From NCBI GenBank assembly GCA_049840835.1, contig JASGJG010000010.1:1-64000 (forward strand): DNA of 64,000 nucleotides, written 5' to 3'. The first letter of the stretch is position 1, and each line of letters opens with the position of its first letter. Both the position numbers and the translations under genes were made by a program. Below, one piece after another: positions 1 through 11,026 of the stretch. The notes beneath the pieces were generated by a model. It worked only from the letters and a program-made list of their open reading frames with translations. It had not been told where the DNA came from and made no database searches. This DNA is from JANLTX01 sp049840835 (GTDB taxonomy: Bacteria > Armatimonadota > Armatimonadia > Armatimonadales > Armatimonadaceae).

Positions 1-1874
1 TTCAAGTCCTCTCTCGACGTACCAAGAACAACCCAGTGCTCATTGGTGATCCCGGTGTGGGTAAGACCGCGATTGTTGAAGGACTGGCTCAGAAGATAGT
101 AGCGGGTGATGTGCCTGAGACCCTGCGAGGTAAGTCGGTCCTAGCGCTAGATTTAGGCGCTATGGTTGCCGGAGCCAAGTTCCGTGGTGAGTTCGAGGAG
201 CGCCTGAAGGGTGTTATGGACGAGGTAAAGCGTGCCGCCGGTCAGGTGGTGCTCTTTATCGACGAATTGCACACTGTGGTGGGTGCCGGTGCTGCCGAGG
301 GCGCGATGGATGCGAGCAACCTGCTCAAGCCTGCGCTGGCTCGTGGCGAGTTGCAGTGTGTGGGCGCCACGACGCTAGATGAATACCGTAAAAACGTGGA
401 GAAAGACGCCGCCCTGGAGCGTCGGTTCCAGCCGGTGTTCGTGGGCGAACCGTCTATTGAAGACGCGATTGCGATTCTCCAGGGCTTGCGACCTCGTTAT
501 GAGGCGCACCATAAGGTCAAGTTGACGGATGGGGCGCTGGATGCCGCCGTGAAGCTCTCGGCACGCTATGTGACCGAGCGGTTCCTGCCGGACAAAGCCA
601 TCGACTTAATCGATGAAGCCTCGGCCAAGGTGCGTATCGCCCTATCAGCGCTGCCTGCAGAGCTACGTAACCAGGAAACCGAATTGGAGCGCTTAGTAGG
701 CGAAGGTTTGGCGGCCGCAGAGGCGCGTGACTATACACGGGCCGCTGAAATTCAGAAGCAGGAAACGGCACTACGCAACGAGTTCAAGCATGCGCGGGAA
801 CTCTGGGAGAAAACCACCGGCAATGCCTCGGGTAGTCGATGAGCGGGATATCGGGGAGGTTATCAGCCGCATTACCGGTATTCCCATTGATAATATGTTC
901 ACGGGTGAGGCCGAGCGTCTGCTGAACCTGGAGTCCCACCTGCATGGAGCGGGTCATCGGGGGCAGAATAAAGCCATAGACGCCGTGGCTGAGGCGATTC
1001 GCCGAAGCTGAGCCGGCTCCGACCCACATCGGCCTATTGGCAGTTCCGGTTCTTAGGCCCGACAGGTGTGGGTAAGACAGAGCTAGCCAAGGCTCTGGCC
1101 GAGTTCTTATTTGATGATGTAGATGCCCTTGTCCGCATCGACATGAGCGAGTACGGTGAGAAGCATTCTGTGGCGCGGCTTATTGGGGCACCTCCTGGTT
1201 ACGTAGGCTACGAAGAGGGTGGGCAACTTACCGAGTCCGTACGGCGCCGCCCCTATCGTGTGATTCTCTTAGACGAAATCGAGAAGGCGCACCCGGAAGT
1301 CTGGAACGTGCTGCTGCAGGTCTTAGATGATGGTCGATTAACGGATGGTCAGGGCCGTGTGGTGAACTTCAAGAACACAGTGATTCTAATGACTAGCAAT
1401 ATCGGTGCGGCGCAGATTCAAGAGGCCACGGCTATGGGCAAAGATCCGGAGCCAGTGGCGCTGGCGGAGCTGAAGAAGTATCTGCGGCCTGAGCTGTTGA
1501 ACCGTATCGATGAGACTATTGTCTTCCATGCTCTAGAGAAAAACGAGCTGGCGAAGATTGTGGATCTTCTACTTGCCCGAACGGCACGCGCACTGAACGA
1601 GCGCAATATCGCGCTTCAGGTCACGGATGCCGCGAAGAACAAGCTGGCAGAAGTGGGTTACGACCCGCTCTATGGCGCACGACCTCTGCGTCGCACGATT
1701 CAGAAGCTGGTAGAGAACCCAATTGCCAGCGGAATCCTGCGCAAGGAGTTCGGTGAAGGCGATACAGTACAGGTGGACCTGGACATCAAAACTGGCACCC
1801 TGGTGCCACGTCTGGTAGTTCCCGGAGGCGGCCCCGGTGGTTTGGGCAAGCTAGACGAGGTCCTGGCGGCGTAA
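1..1874 (+). pseudogene. clpC: Artefactual broken copy of clpC 3' two thirds
   Basis: This mirrors the genuine clpC at 14929-17388. It begins just upstream of the first Walker A motif (GDPGVGKT) and runs to the normal stop at 1872-1874. The frame is lost near 815-840, around 950-1000 and near 1050, where the two arms differ by inserted or deleted bases. It therefore reads as three separate open segments (36-842, 727-1011, 1068-1874). Between breaks the protein is nearly identical to the right-arm copy. It is part of the fold-back artefact, not a decaying paralogue. Confidence 0.93.
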
Positions 1875-1924
1875 AAACAAAAGACGCCCCGGTGACATTG
1901 CCACCGGAGCGTCTTTTTTATGTT

Positions 1925-2296
1925 TTACCAGAGATCGCGAATCTGGCGGGTGACTTTGTTGCCTAGGTCCGCGTCTTCCAGGCGGCGGGCCAGCATACTG
2001 GCGCGCAGTAGAAGCTCGGCGGCCTCGGTGCGGTCTTCAATGCGGGTGTAGATGGCGGCCAGTTTACAAAGCGCCAGAGCTTCCGCTTTATCGTCGGCGA
2101 TGCGGCGTGCGGCCAGTACTTCGTTGCGGAGCGGCTTAATCTTTGCGCGTATCGGCTTAAGTCCGTCCTGATCCGTACCTGCTGCCTGTGCCTCGGTTTT
2201 CGCTGCCGATTCCTTCTTGGCAGGGTCTTTGGCCTCAGCGCCGCCCGCAATCAGCAGCGCGGCGAGCGCTATAAATCCCCAGTGTGCCTTCTGCAT
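1925..2296 (-). CDS. Artefactual second copy of small secreted helical protein
   Basis: This is an intact 123-aa reading frame, identical in translation to the gene at 14507-14878 and lying inside the inverted left arm. A predicted bidirectional hairpin terminator separates it from the clpC copy (about 1879-1920), mirroring 14886-14924. It exists only because the molecule was read twice; see the right-arm entry for the protein. Confidence 0.85.
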   Translation of the reverse strand: MQKAHWGFIALAALLIAGGAEAKDPAKKESAAKTEAQAAGTDQDGLKPIRAKIKPLRNEVLAARRIADDKAEALALCKLAAIYTRIEDRTEAAELLLRASMLARRLEDADLGNKVTRQIRDLW

Positions 2297-2307
2297 GCGT
2301 TGATCCT

Positions 2308-3263
2308 CTATTCCTCGAAGATGGCAACCGTGATGTCCCCGCTTTCGGTAATGACTCCCCGGTACATTCCCATCGTATTGAAGGGTAGTGATGCATTCCC
2401 TGCGGCATCTAAGGCAATGAGACCTCCGGTCCCCGGCCCGCCTGCCAGCTCGTTCAGCAGCTCATGGATCAGATAGTTGGTAGCGGTTACTACGCTCTCG
2501 CCCAGAAACCGCATTCGCGCCGCAATCTCGTGTGACACTCCAAGGCGGATGAAAAACTCACCATGCCCGGTGGCAGAGATCGCGCAGGCACTATCCTCAG
2601 CCCACGTCCCCGCCCCGATTATCGGCGAATCCCCCACCCTACCGTAGCGTTTATTCGTCATGCCGCCGGTACTGGTAGCCGAAGACAGGTGATTTTGCTG
2701 GCAACGGGCCACCGCGCCCACTGTGCCGAACTTATTGTCCTCGGAAAGAGAGATTTCGTTTTTCGCCCGCGCACGTAGCAATTGTTCCCAGCGGTCAGGG
2801 GTATGGAAGTACTCCGGATCTACCAGAGTCACTCCCGCTTGCTCTGCAAAGACCTCCGCCCCGTTGCCCACCAGTAGTACATGAGGCGATTGCTCAGCTA
2901 TAAGCCGGGCCAATGAAACAGGATTCTTTACCCGCGCAGCCCGGCACGGCCGGCACGGCGCGTTTCCCCATCCATAATCGCAGCATCCATTTCAATCTTG
3001 CCTTCGGCATTGAAGACAGCACCGCGCCCGGCGTTGAATCGCGGATCGTTCTCCAGAGTCACCACGGCAGTCTCGGTAATATCCAGTGCACTACCACCGT
3101 CTTTCCAGACCTGGTAGCCCGCTAGTAGCGCGGCGCGTAGCCCCTCACGACAGAGACCTTCGACTTCAGACGAAAGATGCTCCAGCGAGAGATGCCCCGC
3201 TCCACCATGCACCACCAGCACCACATTCTCTGCCACGCCACAATTCGATCCGATTGACACCAT
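2308..3263 (-). pseudogene. Artefactual frameshifted copy of asparaginase-family gene
   Basis: This is the inverted copy of the isoaspartyl peptidase/asparaginase at 13536-14495. The frame is broken at about 2914-2950, where several bases are lost relative to the right arm. It splits the protein between the GETRRAG segment and the downstream ARLIAEQSPH segment. Everything else matches the right arm. Confidence 0.92.
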
Positions 3264-3324
3264 GCCTCCGATTTTACCCGCCCTGTGCCGCCTATATACT
3301 CTGCAGGTGACACGAATCTTTCGA

Positions 3325-4236
3325 ATGCCCCCTCTACTGCTTGTAGCCTTGGCTCTCCTCCTGACAACCCGAAGCTGGGCACAGCGGGAAGTCTTCTCTC
3401 CAGCTCCCGCTGGCATTCAAACGACCATGAAGCGTGGAGGCATCAGTCTGCAATACTTGCGTTTGCCAGCTGATTCCGAAGGAAAAGAGGCATGGGCACA
3501 CCTGTATGTGGTGCCTTCCAAAAATGTATCGCCGGAATATGCTCCTCCGGGCACGCGATTCAATCGCGCCTACTTTATAGATGGGCGGGCCGTTAGCCCT
3601 CCTATTCCGTTCTACCTGGATATCTTTACGTCCTCCGGAAAAATGCAACGGCGACGTACCAGTATCGTTTTCCAGCAGCAACTCTGTCCCATGGAAATAT
3701 ATGCCCGCTGGCTTGAGCCTGCCAAAAAACGCGGCCTTGTCCTGATGCTCAATTTCCAGATTGGCAACGAGGGACTATGGCATGTGGTTCCCCTGAACGA
3801 CCACTTTCAGCTTATCTCACGGCAGCAGTTCCCCTTCGCCTTCGATACTGCAGAGCCAGATTTCAACACCAGCTTTTCTGACACACAGACAGATTCCCAT
3901 GGCTTCCTAAAAATTGGAACACTGGTCTCTGAAGGTGACAAAGAAAAAAAGAAAGAGTTCTGGTACGAGTGGCAAAGTTCGAGTTTTGTAGACCCTCTGG
4001 CTTCCTATTTTGTGGTTGCCGCCACCTACAAAACTCAAAAGGCTGCTGGAGACTTCGCTGTTAAACACACTCTGCAAGAGTACGAGATTGTCTCCACCAG
4101 AGAGCATAAGGAATATACTGGCCTGCTACCAGACTCTTATGTTGTCATTGTCAAACGGCTTCGTGATAGCAAGCAGGCGCAAGAGTATGTAATGCTACAC
4201 AAGAGCTACAAAATAATGCAAGTGCCGATAAAATAG
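3325..4236 (+). CDS. Artefactual second copy of secreted 303-aa protein
   Basis: This open frame is intact and identical in translation to the right-arm gene at 12563-13474. The hydrophobic signal peptide starts at MPPLLLVALALLL. It is part of the inverted left arm and should not be treated as a duplicate gene. Confidence 0.85.
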   Translation: MPPLLLVALALLLTTRSWAQREVFSPAPAGIQTTMKRGGISLQYLRLPADSEGKEAWAHLYVVPSKNVSPEYAPPGTRFNRAYFIDGRAVSPPIPFYLDIFTSSGKMQRRRTSIVFQQQLCPMEIYARWLEPAKKRGLVLMLNFQIGNEGLWHVVPLNDHFQLISRQQFPFAFDTAEPDFNTSFSDTQTDSHGFLKIGTLVSEGDKEKKKEFWYEWQSSSFVDPLASYFVVAATYKTQKAAGDFAVKHTLQEYEIVSTREHKEYTGLLPDSYVVIVKRLRDSKQAQEYVMLHKSYKIMQVPIK

Positions 4237-4239
4237 GCC

Positions 4240-5768
4240 ATGAGCCTGTGGTCAAAGAAGCCTGCAACAACCTACACCAACGATGGTGTTACTTTTCCCG
4301 TTGATTCTGTCAAGTCAGCTACTACCCGGCTGAAAGAGGAGTCGCTTTTAAATGCGCTCACTCGCCGCACGGAGCGGACGTTTATTGAGCTGCCAAATGC
4401 TGATGTTTCTGTGGTGGCTGAAGCGGAGTTCCACCCGCTGATTGAGTCTATCCATAAAGCCTTCAGCGAGCATCGGCCTCTGATTCTGTCACCCGATGAC
4501 ATCTGGCTGACAATCGCTCAGGGATTCGGGCATCATGTCGTGGAGAATGCTGAGGCCCTTCGCAGCAGGCTGGTGGGGTTCGATGGTAAGCGCGAGCTGG
4601 CCGTTGAGGTCTTCTCTTTTCCTACCGAAGAGAAGTGGCCAGGTGTAATTGAGCTATGGTCTGCCAGTATTCGGGAGTATATTTCCCCCAAACTGCACGC
4701 GGCTCTTGTCTGTAACTTCTCTACCACCACACCCGCGATTCGCACTGCCAGCGAAGTGGCGATTATGGATACCTTTCAAAGGTACTTTGACTACGTGCTG
4801 GTCTGTATCTGCGGCATTCCGGAAGTCACTTTGAAAGGCACTGCAGACGACTGGCGCTCGATTCGGCAGCGCGTGGAGACTCTCGTGGGCTACGATCTGG
4901 ACCACTGGGTGACTCGCCTGCGCCCTATTCTCGATGAGTTTGTGAAGAGCGCCGAAGGCAGCCCCAATACAGACTTCTGGCAGAGCATCTATAAACCCGC
5001 TTCTGCCTATGGTGGGGAGGTCGCAACCGGGTGGATTACCGACTTGTTTCCTTACCTGGAAAGCTCGGGGGAGCGCTACCCAAACCGCACTCTGACTATT
5101 CCCCGCGTTGGCTGGGCACTCTCTCAGGAGGGCGGCAGTAGCTATAATGGAATCGGTATCACGCCTGCCTCGTTTCCTTCCGGACTTTCCTGCGCCCCCT
5201 TTACGGTTCGCTTCGAGACAGAGCCACCACTACCGGAGCAGAAGATGAATCTCCTGGCTGGGTTTCTGGGAGTGGTACAGACTCCAGAAGGCAGACTTGC
5301 ACCACATATCGGATGGAGCGTGGTAGAGGGAGATATCTATAGATACTTTCTGGAATGCCCTGGCCGCTCGCTTCCCGGCAAAGCCCGCTCCGGCAGAGAA
5401 GGACCAGGACTCGTATTTTGAAGGCCCTGCCGAGCTAGTTGGTTTCTATAGCCGATTTGCCGAGCTGACACTCTTCCCAGATACGTCTCACTCCTGGTGA
5501 TTGCCCCTGCGCCTTTCCGATGCCGAGCCGCGGTCAGCTCAGGGACCGGATGATTGGCTCCTGGCGTTTCGATTTACCTCTCACGCTAACGGACGCTGGG
5601 GTCACTCCCGTCGCAGTAGGCAAGCTTCCGGTGGAGTTTCGGGGAAAGATTCGGCGGCGATATCGGAAGCCTCTCTGGACCTGGTAGAGGTTCGGGAGCT
5701 ACAGGTGCATTATCGAGGTTCTGCAGCGGCTCGTAGAGGCCGAAGGCGATATCGAGCAAGTGCAATAA
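4240..5768 (+). pseudogene. Artefactual frameshifted copy of DUF4419 gene
   Basis: This mirrors the 510-aa gene at 11027-12559. It is intact for about the first 365 codons. Frame breaks follow near 5333-5345 and again between about 5500 and 5760, where the left arm gains and loses bases. The original C-terminus is scrambled in this copy. Confidence 0.92.
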
Positions 5769-5813
5769 GAAGCCCGTGCCGGTGCCCGACTCGCGGCAGG
5801 CAGGAAACTGGGG

Positions 5814-7888
5814 CTATGGTCTTACAATTAACTTGACGGGGTAGTATCGAGGAGGAGAGTGGCACAGTGCGCATCGGCTTTTTGGTGCCCGGCTCCATGC
5901 GGTAGGTAAGCAGGGTTTGTTCACCAGCCCCTGGCAGACGGGGTATCTCAGCACGGCGACCATCTATCTCAAACACGGCGCCTGCCATTCCCCCGCCGCC
6001 TCGAAGACCAGGCGGACATCGTCTGTCTTTTCCGTGGGGTTCTCTAGCTGGAGCGTGATGTCGTAGAACACGCCGTAGTTACCCGCCAGTACTTCGTCGC
6101 CCTCCGCAGCGGCAATGGGCGAGCGCCCGATGGGCAGGAACACGAAGTTGCCGCCTACCGAGTACTTGGCCGAGATCTTCTTGCCGGGCTTGGGATAGAC
6201 ATGCATGGAAAGCCGCTGGGCATCATCCAGAAGTTGCTGACTTGCCGCCGAGAGGCGTGGGTGACAGCACTTCGCTCAGGGCAGACGGGTCACCTGGCTT
6301 CTCGGCAGCCACACGCACCAGCGGCTCACTACCAGAGAGCAGGCGTAGCTCCATAAGACCCGAGATGGTTAGCCCAGCGGGCAGGCGTACTGCCTGCAGC
6401 GCCAGGCGGGAGCGCGGGGGGCACCACGACAACCATACCAGAATCCGAGTTATGAGCGGTAAAGAACTCGCTGGCAACCCGGTAGCCAACCCATATCGTG
6501 TCTCTAACAGGTCCGGCATCTCCCCCTACCACCTGGACCTCGCAGGGTTCGTCGCCATCGTTGATTAGCTCGGCAGTGAACCAGGTATCCGTATCCATGG
6601 CACTCTGGTGATGGTAGAGCAAGCGAGCGGGGCCTTTCAGGCGCCCTACATATAGGGTCTGGAACTTCTCAATTCGTTCCGGGTTGTTGGAGAACAGCAG
6701 AGTATCCGCCTCCGGACGGGGCAATACACGGCGCTGTAAGGGAACGGAGATTTGTGCTTCACAGGTAACAGATCCGGTCCGGTAGCGGTAATGGGAACCA
6801 CCACCTGCGCGGTCTGGCCCGGCGAATGGGTGCCTGCTCCACGGCATCGTATTTCACCGTTGCACCAGGAGCGGGCTGAATGGCCGCCTGGAGCGAGTTC
6901 ATAGCAAGGCGCCCCAGCTTGTCAGTAGAGACTCCTTCGCCGGTAACGACAACCGGCTGTGGGTGCTCAATCCGGATGGCATAGTCCATCACGTTCACAT
7001 CGACTTTGATTTGCGCACCTTCGCGCTCCACATAGAGAACGTCGCGGCCCAGGGTATCGCCCGAAATCAATATCTGGCCGGTGCGGGGGTCGGGGGCTAC
7101 GTTGACCGGAGACTTATCACTCCGCTCGCTCCGCACCACAATAGGGCCGCGCGCCACGCCGCCGAGTTTTATCGTACGCCCTTCTTTGAGCGGAACTACC
7201 AGGCCCGTTTCGCTCACGGTCAGACCGGGCAATTTCACCGCTTTACGCAGCAGATCCGCCCAGCTCTCCGCCAGCTCCACAAGATGCCCGCTGCCTTGGC
7301 ATCCGCCACACTGGCAGTAAGCAGTTAGAAAACCCACCACCCCCCCCGATTAACCGAGAGCCAATCTCCACCTGGTACACCGCCGTGTACTTCTCAGGCA
7401 CCTGCACGGTGTTGGTCACAGTTACCGGCACTGAGTTCGTACTTCACGGGTCACGGTCACGGGCTTGCGCACTCGCTTCCGAACCGCCTTCTGACGCTTC
7501 TTCTTGCCTACCCACAGTGCGGTAGGAAGTTTCTGTCACCGTGCGCATAACCGTGCGCTCTACTTCCTTAGTGACTGTCTGCATCACGGTCTTTTTGGTG
7601 GTTTTTCGGGACCATACGGGTGCGTTTTTCCGAGCGGTTCTCGTATTGAACGTCTACCTTGATCTGATCCGGAGCAAGGCCACCGGTCACCACCTCGCGC
7701 AGGCGATTCCCGGCGACCGTGGCCCGTTCTGTAGCCGTCAGACCGGCCAGGGGTTTACGAACTTTGGCAACGGCGACTTCGTTGACATAGAGCCCCCCCG
7801 AGGTTACCCCGACACGAGGAACCCACTCGGCATGACAGACAGTGGTGGCGACAAGACAGAGAGCAGTAAGAAGAGTGCGAAGATGCAT
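5814..7888 (-). pseudogene. Artefactual, heavily frameshifted copy of large secreted protein
   Basis: This mirrors 8893-10982. The frame is broken at many places (about 5990, 6230, 6410, 6830, 7290-7340, 7430-7620). Indel density rises where homopolymers and CG-rich runs occur. Some stretches are nevertheless correct where the right arm is wrong. For example, it reads continuously through the segment around 6890-6980 that is shifted at about 9812 in the right arm. Confidence 0.9.
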
Positions 7889-7894
7889 GATAGT

Positions 7895-8331
7895 TCAGTG
7901 AGGTCCGGTGCGGTGGAACTTGCGGTCCATCTCCGCATGGGTAGGTGCCAACAGAATCGGTCTTCCATGCGGACAGGTGAACGGGTTCTTCATTGCAGCC
8001 AGATCCGTAAGCAGGCGGGTCATCTCTTCGTGAGTCAGAGGATCGCCCTTCTTCACGGCCATTTTACACGATGCCATTATAATTGCTGCCTCGTGCGGCA
8101 CCAATAAACGCCGAGAGAGTGTGGAAAAAGTCAACTCATCGATGATTTCTTTGAGCATTTCCAGGTAGGGCTTGTGCGCTACCGTAGCAGGAACGGCTCG
8201 GACTACAAATGAGTTCCCGCCAAACGGCTCCAGCATGAATCCGGCGCGCTGCAAGGCATCCAGCCGCTCCCCTACTACCCGCGCTTCCTGCGCGGAGAGA
8301 TCCAGTGTAGCTGGTATGGCTAGGATGCTGC
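7895..8331 (-). pseudogene. mutL: Artefactual copy of mutL C-terminal end
   Basis: This is the inverted copy of the mutL 3' end at 8455-8886. It keeps the CPHGRP motif. Its C-terminus (EMDRKFHRTGPH then stop at 7895-7897) looks like a normal MutL tail, whereas the right arm has lost bases there. The better sequence for the end of mutL is thus in the artefactual arm. It is cut at 8331 by the barcode flank. Confidence 0.9.
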
Positions 8332-8454
8332 AGGTGCTGTTCGGATTCTATCGTGTTTCCCTATTAACCTTAGCAATACGTGGCTCTGTCCCTGTTACTT
8401 AGTACCGTATTGCTAAGGTTAATAGGGAAACACGATAGAATCCGAACAGCACCT
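8332..8454. other. Nanopore native barcode and adapter remnant at palindrome centre
   Basis: The block is symmetrical. AGGTGCTG is at 8332-8339, a 24-base barcode at 8340-8363, TTAACCTT at 8364-8371 and AGCAATACG at 8372-8380. A garbled 25-base core follows at 8381-8405. Then come CGTATTGCT at 8406-8414, AAGGTTAA at 8415-8422, the reverse complement of the barcode at 8423-8446 and CAGCACCT at 8447-8454. From memory, AAGGTTAA and CAGCACCT are the Oxford Nanopore native-barcoding flanks, CGTATTGCT is the 3' end of the ligation adapter, and the 24-mer (starting TTCGGATTCT) is barcode 04. The core resembles a badly called adapter duplex. This is synthetic DNA, not genomic. Confidence 0.96.
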
Positions 8455-8886
8455 GCAGCATCTAGCCATACCAGCTACACTGGATCTCTCCGCGCAGGAA
8501 GCGCGGGTAGTAGGGGAGCGGCTGGATGCCTTGCAGCGCGCCGGATTCATGCTGGAGCCGTTTGGCGGGAACTCATTTGTAGTCCGAGCCGTTCCTGCTA
8601 CGGTAGCGCACAAGCCCTACCTGGAAATGCTCAAAGAAATCATCGATGAGTTGACTTTTTCCACACTCTCTCGGCGTTTATTGGTGCCGCACGAGGCAGC
8701 AATTATAATGGCATCGTGTAAAATGGCCGTGAAGAAGGGCGATCCTACTTTGACTCACGAAGAGATGACCCGCCTGCTTACGGATCTGGCTGCAATGAAG
8801 AACCCGTTCACCTGTCCGCATGGAAGACCGATTCTGTTGGCACTTACCCATGCGGAGATGGAGCAAGTTCCACCGGACCTCACTGA
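8455..8886 (+). CDS. mutL: DNA mismatch repair protein MutL, C-terminal end only
   Basis: This is the dimerisation and endonuclease part of MutL, which nicks the daughter strand after MutS recognises a mismatch. The visible stretch contains LDLSAQEARVV, then GFMLEPFGGNSFVVRAVPA, SCKMAVKKGD and finally NPFTCPHGRPI. The Cys-Lys and CPHGRP motifs are those of MutL proteins with a metal-dependent nuclease site. The N-terminal ATPase and the DQHA motif would lie upstream and are missing, because the contig really ends here against the barcode at 8454. Frame errors are present near 8461 (one base missing) and near 8860-8880 (a few bases missing), judged against the mirror copy. The next gene starts 6 bases after the stop. 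Confidence 0.88.
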
Positions 8887-8892
8887 ACTATC

Positions 8893-10982
8893 ATGCATCT
8901 TCGCACTCTTCTTACTGCTCTCTGTCTTGTCGCCACCACTGTCTGTCATGCCGAGTGGGTTCCTGGTGTCGGGGTAACCTCGGGGGGGCTCTATGTCAAC
9001 GAAGTCGCCGTTGCCAAAGTTCGTAAACCCCTGGCCGGTCTGACGGCTACAGAACGGGCCACGGTCGCCGGGAATCGCCTGCGCGAGGTGGTGACCGGTG
9101 GCCTTGCTCCGGATCAGATCAAGGTAGACGTTCAATACGAGAACCGCTCGGAAAAACGCACCCGTATGGTCCCGAAAACGACCAAAAAGACCGTGATGCA
9201 GACAGTCACTAAGGAAGTAGAGCGCACGGTTATGCGCACGGTGACAGAAACTTCCTACCGCACTGTGGGTAAAGGCAAGAAGAAGCGTCAGAAGGCGGTT
9301 CGGAAGCGAGTGCGCAAGCCCGTGACCGTGACCCGTGAAGTACGAACTCGAGTGCCAGTAGTGACCAACACCGTGCAGGTGCCTGAGAAGTACACGGCGG
9401 TGTACCAGGTGGAGATTGGCTCTCGGTTAATCGGGCGTGGGTTTGTACTGCTTACTGCCAGTGTGGCGGATGCCAAGGCAGCGGGCAAGAAAGTCCCCTC
9501 GGAGCTGGCGGAGAGCTGGGCGGATCTGCTGCGTAAAGCGGTGAAATTGCCCGGTCTGACCGTGAGCGAAACGGGCCTGGTAGTTCCGCTCAAAGAAGGG
9601 CGTACGATAAAACTCGGCGGCGTGGCGCGCGGCCCTATTGTGGTGCGGAGCGAGCGGAGTGATAAGTCTCCGGTCAACGTAGCCCCCGACCCCCGCACCG
9701 GCCAGATATTGATTTCGGGCGATACCCTGGGCCGCGACGTTCTCTATGTGGAGCGCGAAGGTGCGCAAATCAAAGTCGATGTGAACGTGATGGACTATGC
9801 CATCCGGATTCCAGCGCCCACAGCCGGTTGTCGTTACCGGCGAAGGAGTCTCTACTGAGCAAGCTGGGGCGCCTTGCTATGAACTCGCTGCCCAGGCGGC
9901 CATTCAGCCCGCTCCTGGTGCAACGGTGAAATACGATGCCGTGGAGCAGGCACCCATGCCCCAGCCGGGCCAGACCGCGCAGGTGGTGGTTCCCATTACC
10001 GCTACCGGACCGGATCTGTTACCTGTGAAGCACAAAGTCTCCGTTCCCTTACAGCGCCGTGTATTGCCCCGTCCGGAGGCGGATACTCTGCTGTTCTCCA
10101 ACAACCCGGAACGAATTGAGAAGTTCCAGACCCTATATGTAGGGCACCTGGAAAGGCCCCGCTCGCTTGCTCTACCATCACCAGAGTGCCATGGATACGG
10201 ATACCTGGTTCACTGCCGAGCTAATCAACGATGGCGACGAACCCTGCGAGGTCCAGGTGGTAGGGGGAGATGCCGGACCTGTTAGAGACACGATATGGGT
10301 TGGCTACCGGGTTGCCAGCGAGTTCTTTACCGCTCATAACTCGGATTCTGGTATGGTTGTCGTGGTGCCCCCGCGCTCCCGCCTGGCGCTGCAGGCAGTA
10401 CGCCTGCCCGCTGGGCTAACCATCTCGGGTCTTATGGAGCTACGCCTGCTCTCTGGTAGTGAGCCGCTGGTGCGTGTGGCTGCCGAGAAGCCAGGTGACC
10501 CGTCTGCCCTGAGCGAAGTGCTGTCACCCACGCCTCTCTCGGCGGCAAGTCAGCAACTTCTGGATGATGCCCAGCGGCTTTCCATGCATGTCTATCCCAA
10601 GCCCGGCAAGAAGATCTCGGCCAAGTACTCGGTAGGCGGCAACTTCGTGTTCCTGCCCATCGGGCGCTCGCCCATTGCCGCTGCGGAGGGCGACGAAGTA
10701 CTGGCGGGTAACTACGGCGTGTTCTACGACATCACGCTCCAGCTAGAGAACCCCACGGAAAAGACAGACGATGTCCGCCTGGTCTTCGAGGCGGCGGGGG
10801 GTATGGCAGGCGCCGTGTTTGAGATAGATGGTCGCCGTGCTGAGATACCCCGTCTGCCAGGGGCTGGTGAACAAACCCTGCTTACCTACCGCATGGAGCC
10901 GGGCACCAAAAAGACCGTGAGGGTGCGCACTGTGCCACTCTCCGGCTCGAACTACCCCGTCAAGTTAATCGTAAGACCATAG
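8893..10982 (+). CDS. Large secreted protein with Val/Thr-rich basic repeats, frameshifted
   Basis: The product is a secreted protein of about 695 aa that I cannot assign to a family. It begins MHLRTLLTALCLVATTVCHA, a clear signal peptide. Residues about 95-160 form a repetitive segment of TV, RTV and KTV steps rich in Lys and Arg (for example KKTVMQTVTKEVERTVMRTV), which recalls the YTV-type repeats of planctomycete surface proteins. The rest is beta-rich, with DITLQLENPTEKTDDVRLVF near the C-terminus. The frame is broken near 9812-9860 and near 10150. The mirror copy reads through the first break, so these are sequence errors. It directly follows mutL and ends at a hairpin shared with the converging DUF4419 gene. 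Confidence 0.72.
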
Positions 10983-10993
10983 CCCCAGTTTCT

Positions 10994-11020
10994 CTGCCCC
11001 GGTGGTTCGCACCGGGGCAG
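10994..11020. terminator. Bidirectional hairpin between convergent genes
   Basis: CTGCCCCGGTG, a five-base loop GTTCG and CACCGGGGCAG form a perfect 11-bp stem between the stops of the secreted-protein gene (plus strand) and the DUF4419 gene (minus strand). Short T-rich or A-rich flanks are weak, so factor-assisted termination is possible. Confidence 0.7.
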
Positions 11021-11026
11021 GGTCTT

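Larger units (their letters stand above)
1..8331. repeat. Left arm of 8.3 kb inverted repeat, assembly artefact
   Basis: This arm is the reverse complement of 8455-16802, gene for gene (clpC tail, small secreted protein, asparaginase, secreted protein, DUF4419, large secreted protein, mutL tail). It differs from the right arm mainly by scattered one- to few-base indels that break most of the reading frames, as expected of uncorrected long-read sequence. Base 1 pairs with about 16802. The arm ends exactly at the adapter/barcode block at 8332-8454. I infer that it is the second strand of one DNA molecule read through the pore straight after the first. Genes here should not be counted as paralogues. 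Confidence 0.95.

Noticed and set aside
36..1874. clpC pseudogene or second clpC paralogue
   Set aside because: It is nearly identical to the right-arm gene between indels and ends in the same place; it is part of the fold-back read.
8372..8414. PacBio SMRTbell adapter at the palindrome centre
   Set aside because: The central bases lack the long TCTCTC / GAGAGA and CCTCCTCC character of that adapter as I remember it; they fit the nanopore adapter end and native-barcode flanks.
8419..8613. Open frame across the palindrome centre
   Set aside because: It is antisense to mutL and mirrored at 8172-8402; it includes barcode sequence.
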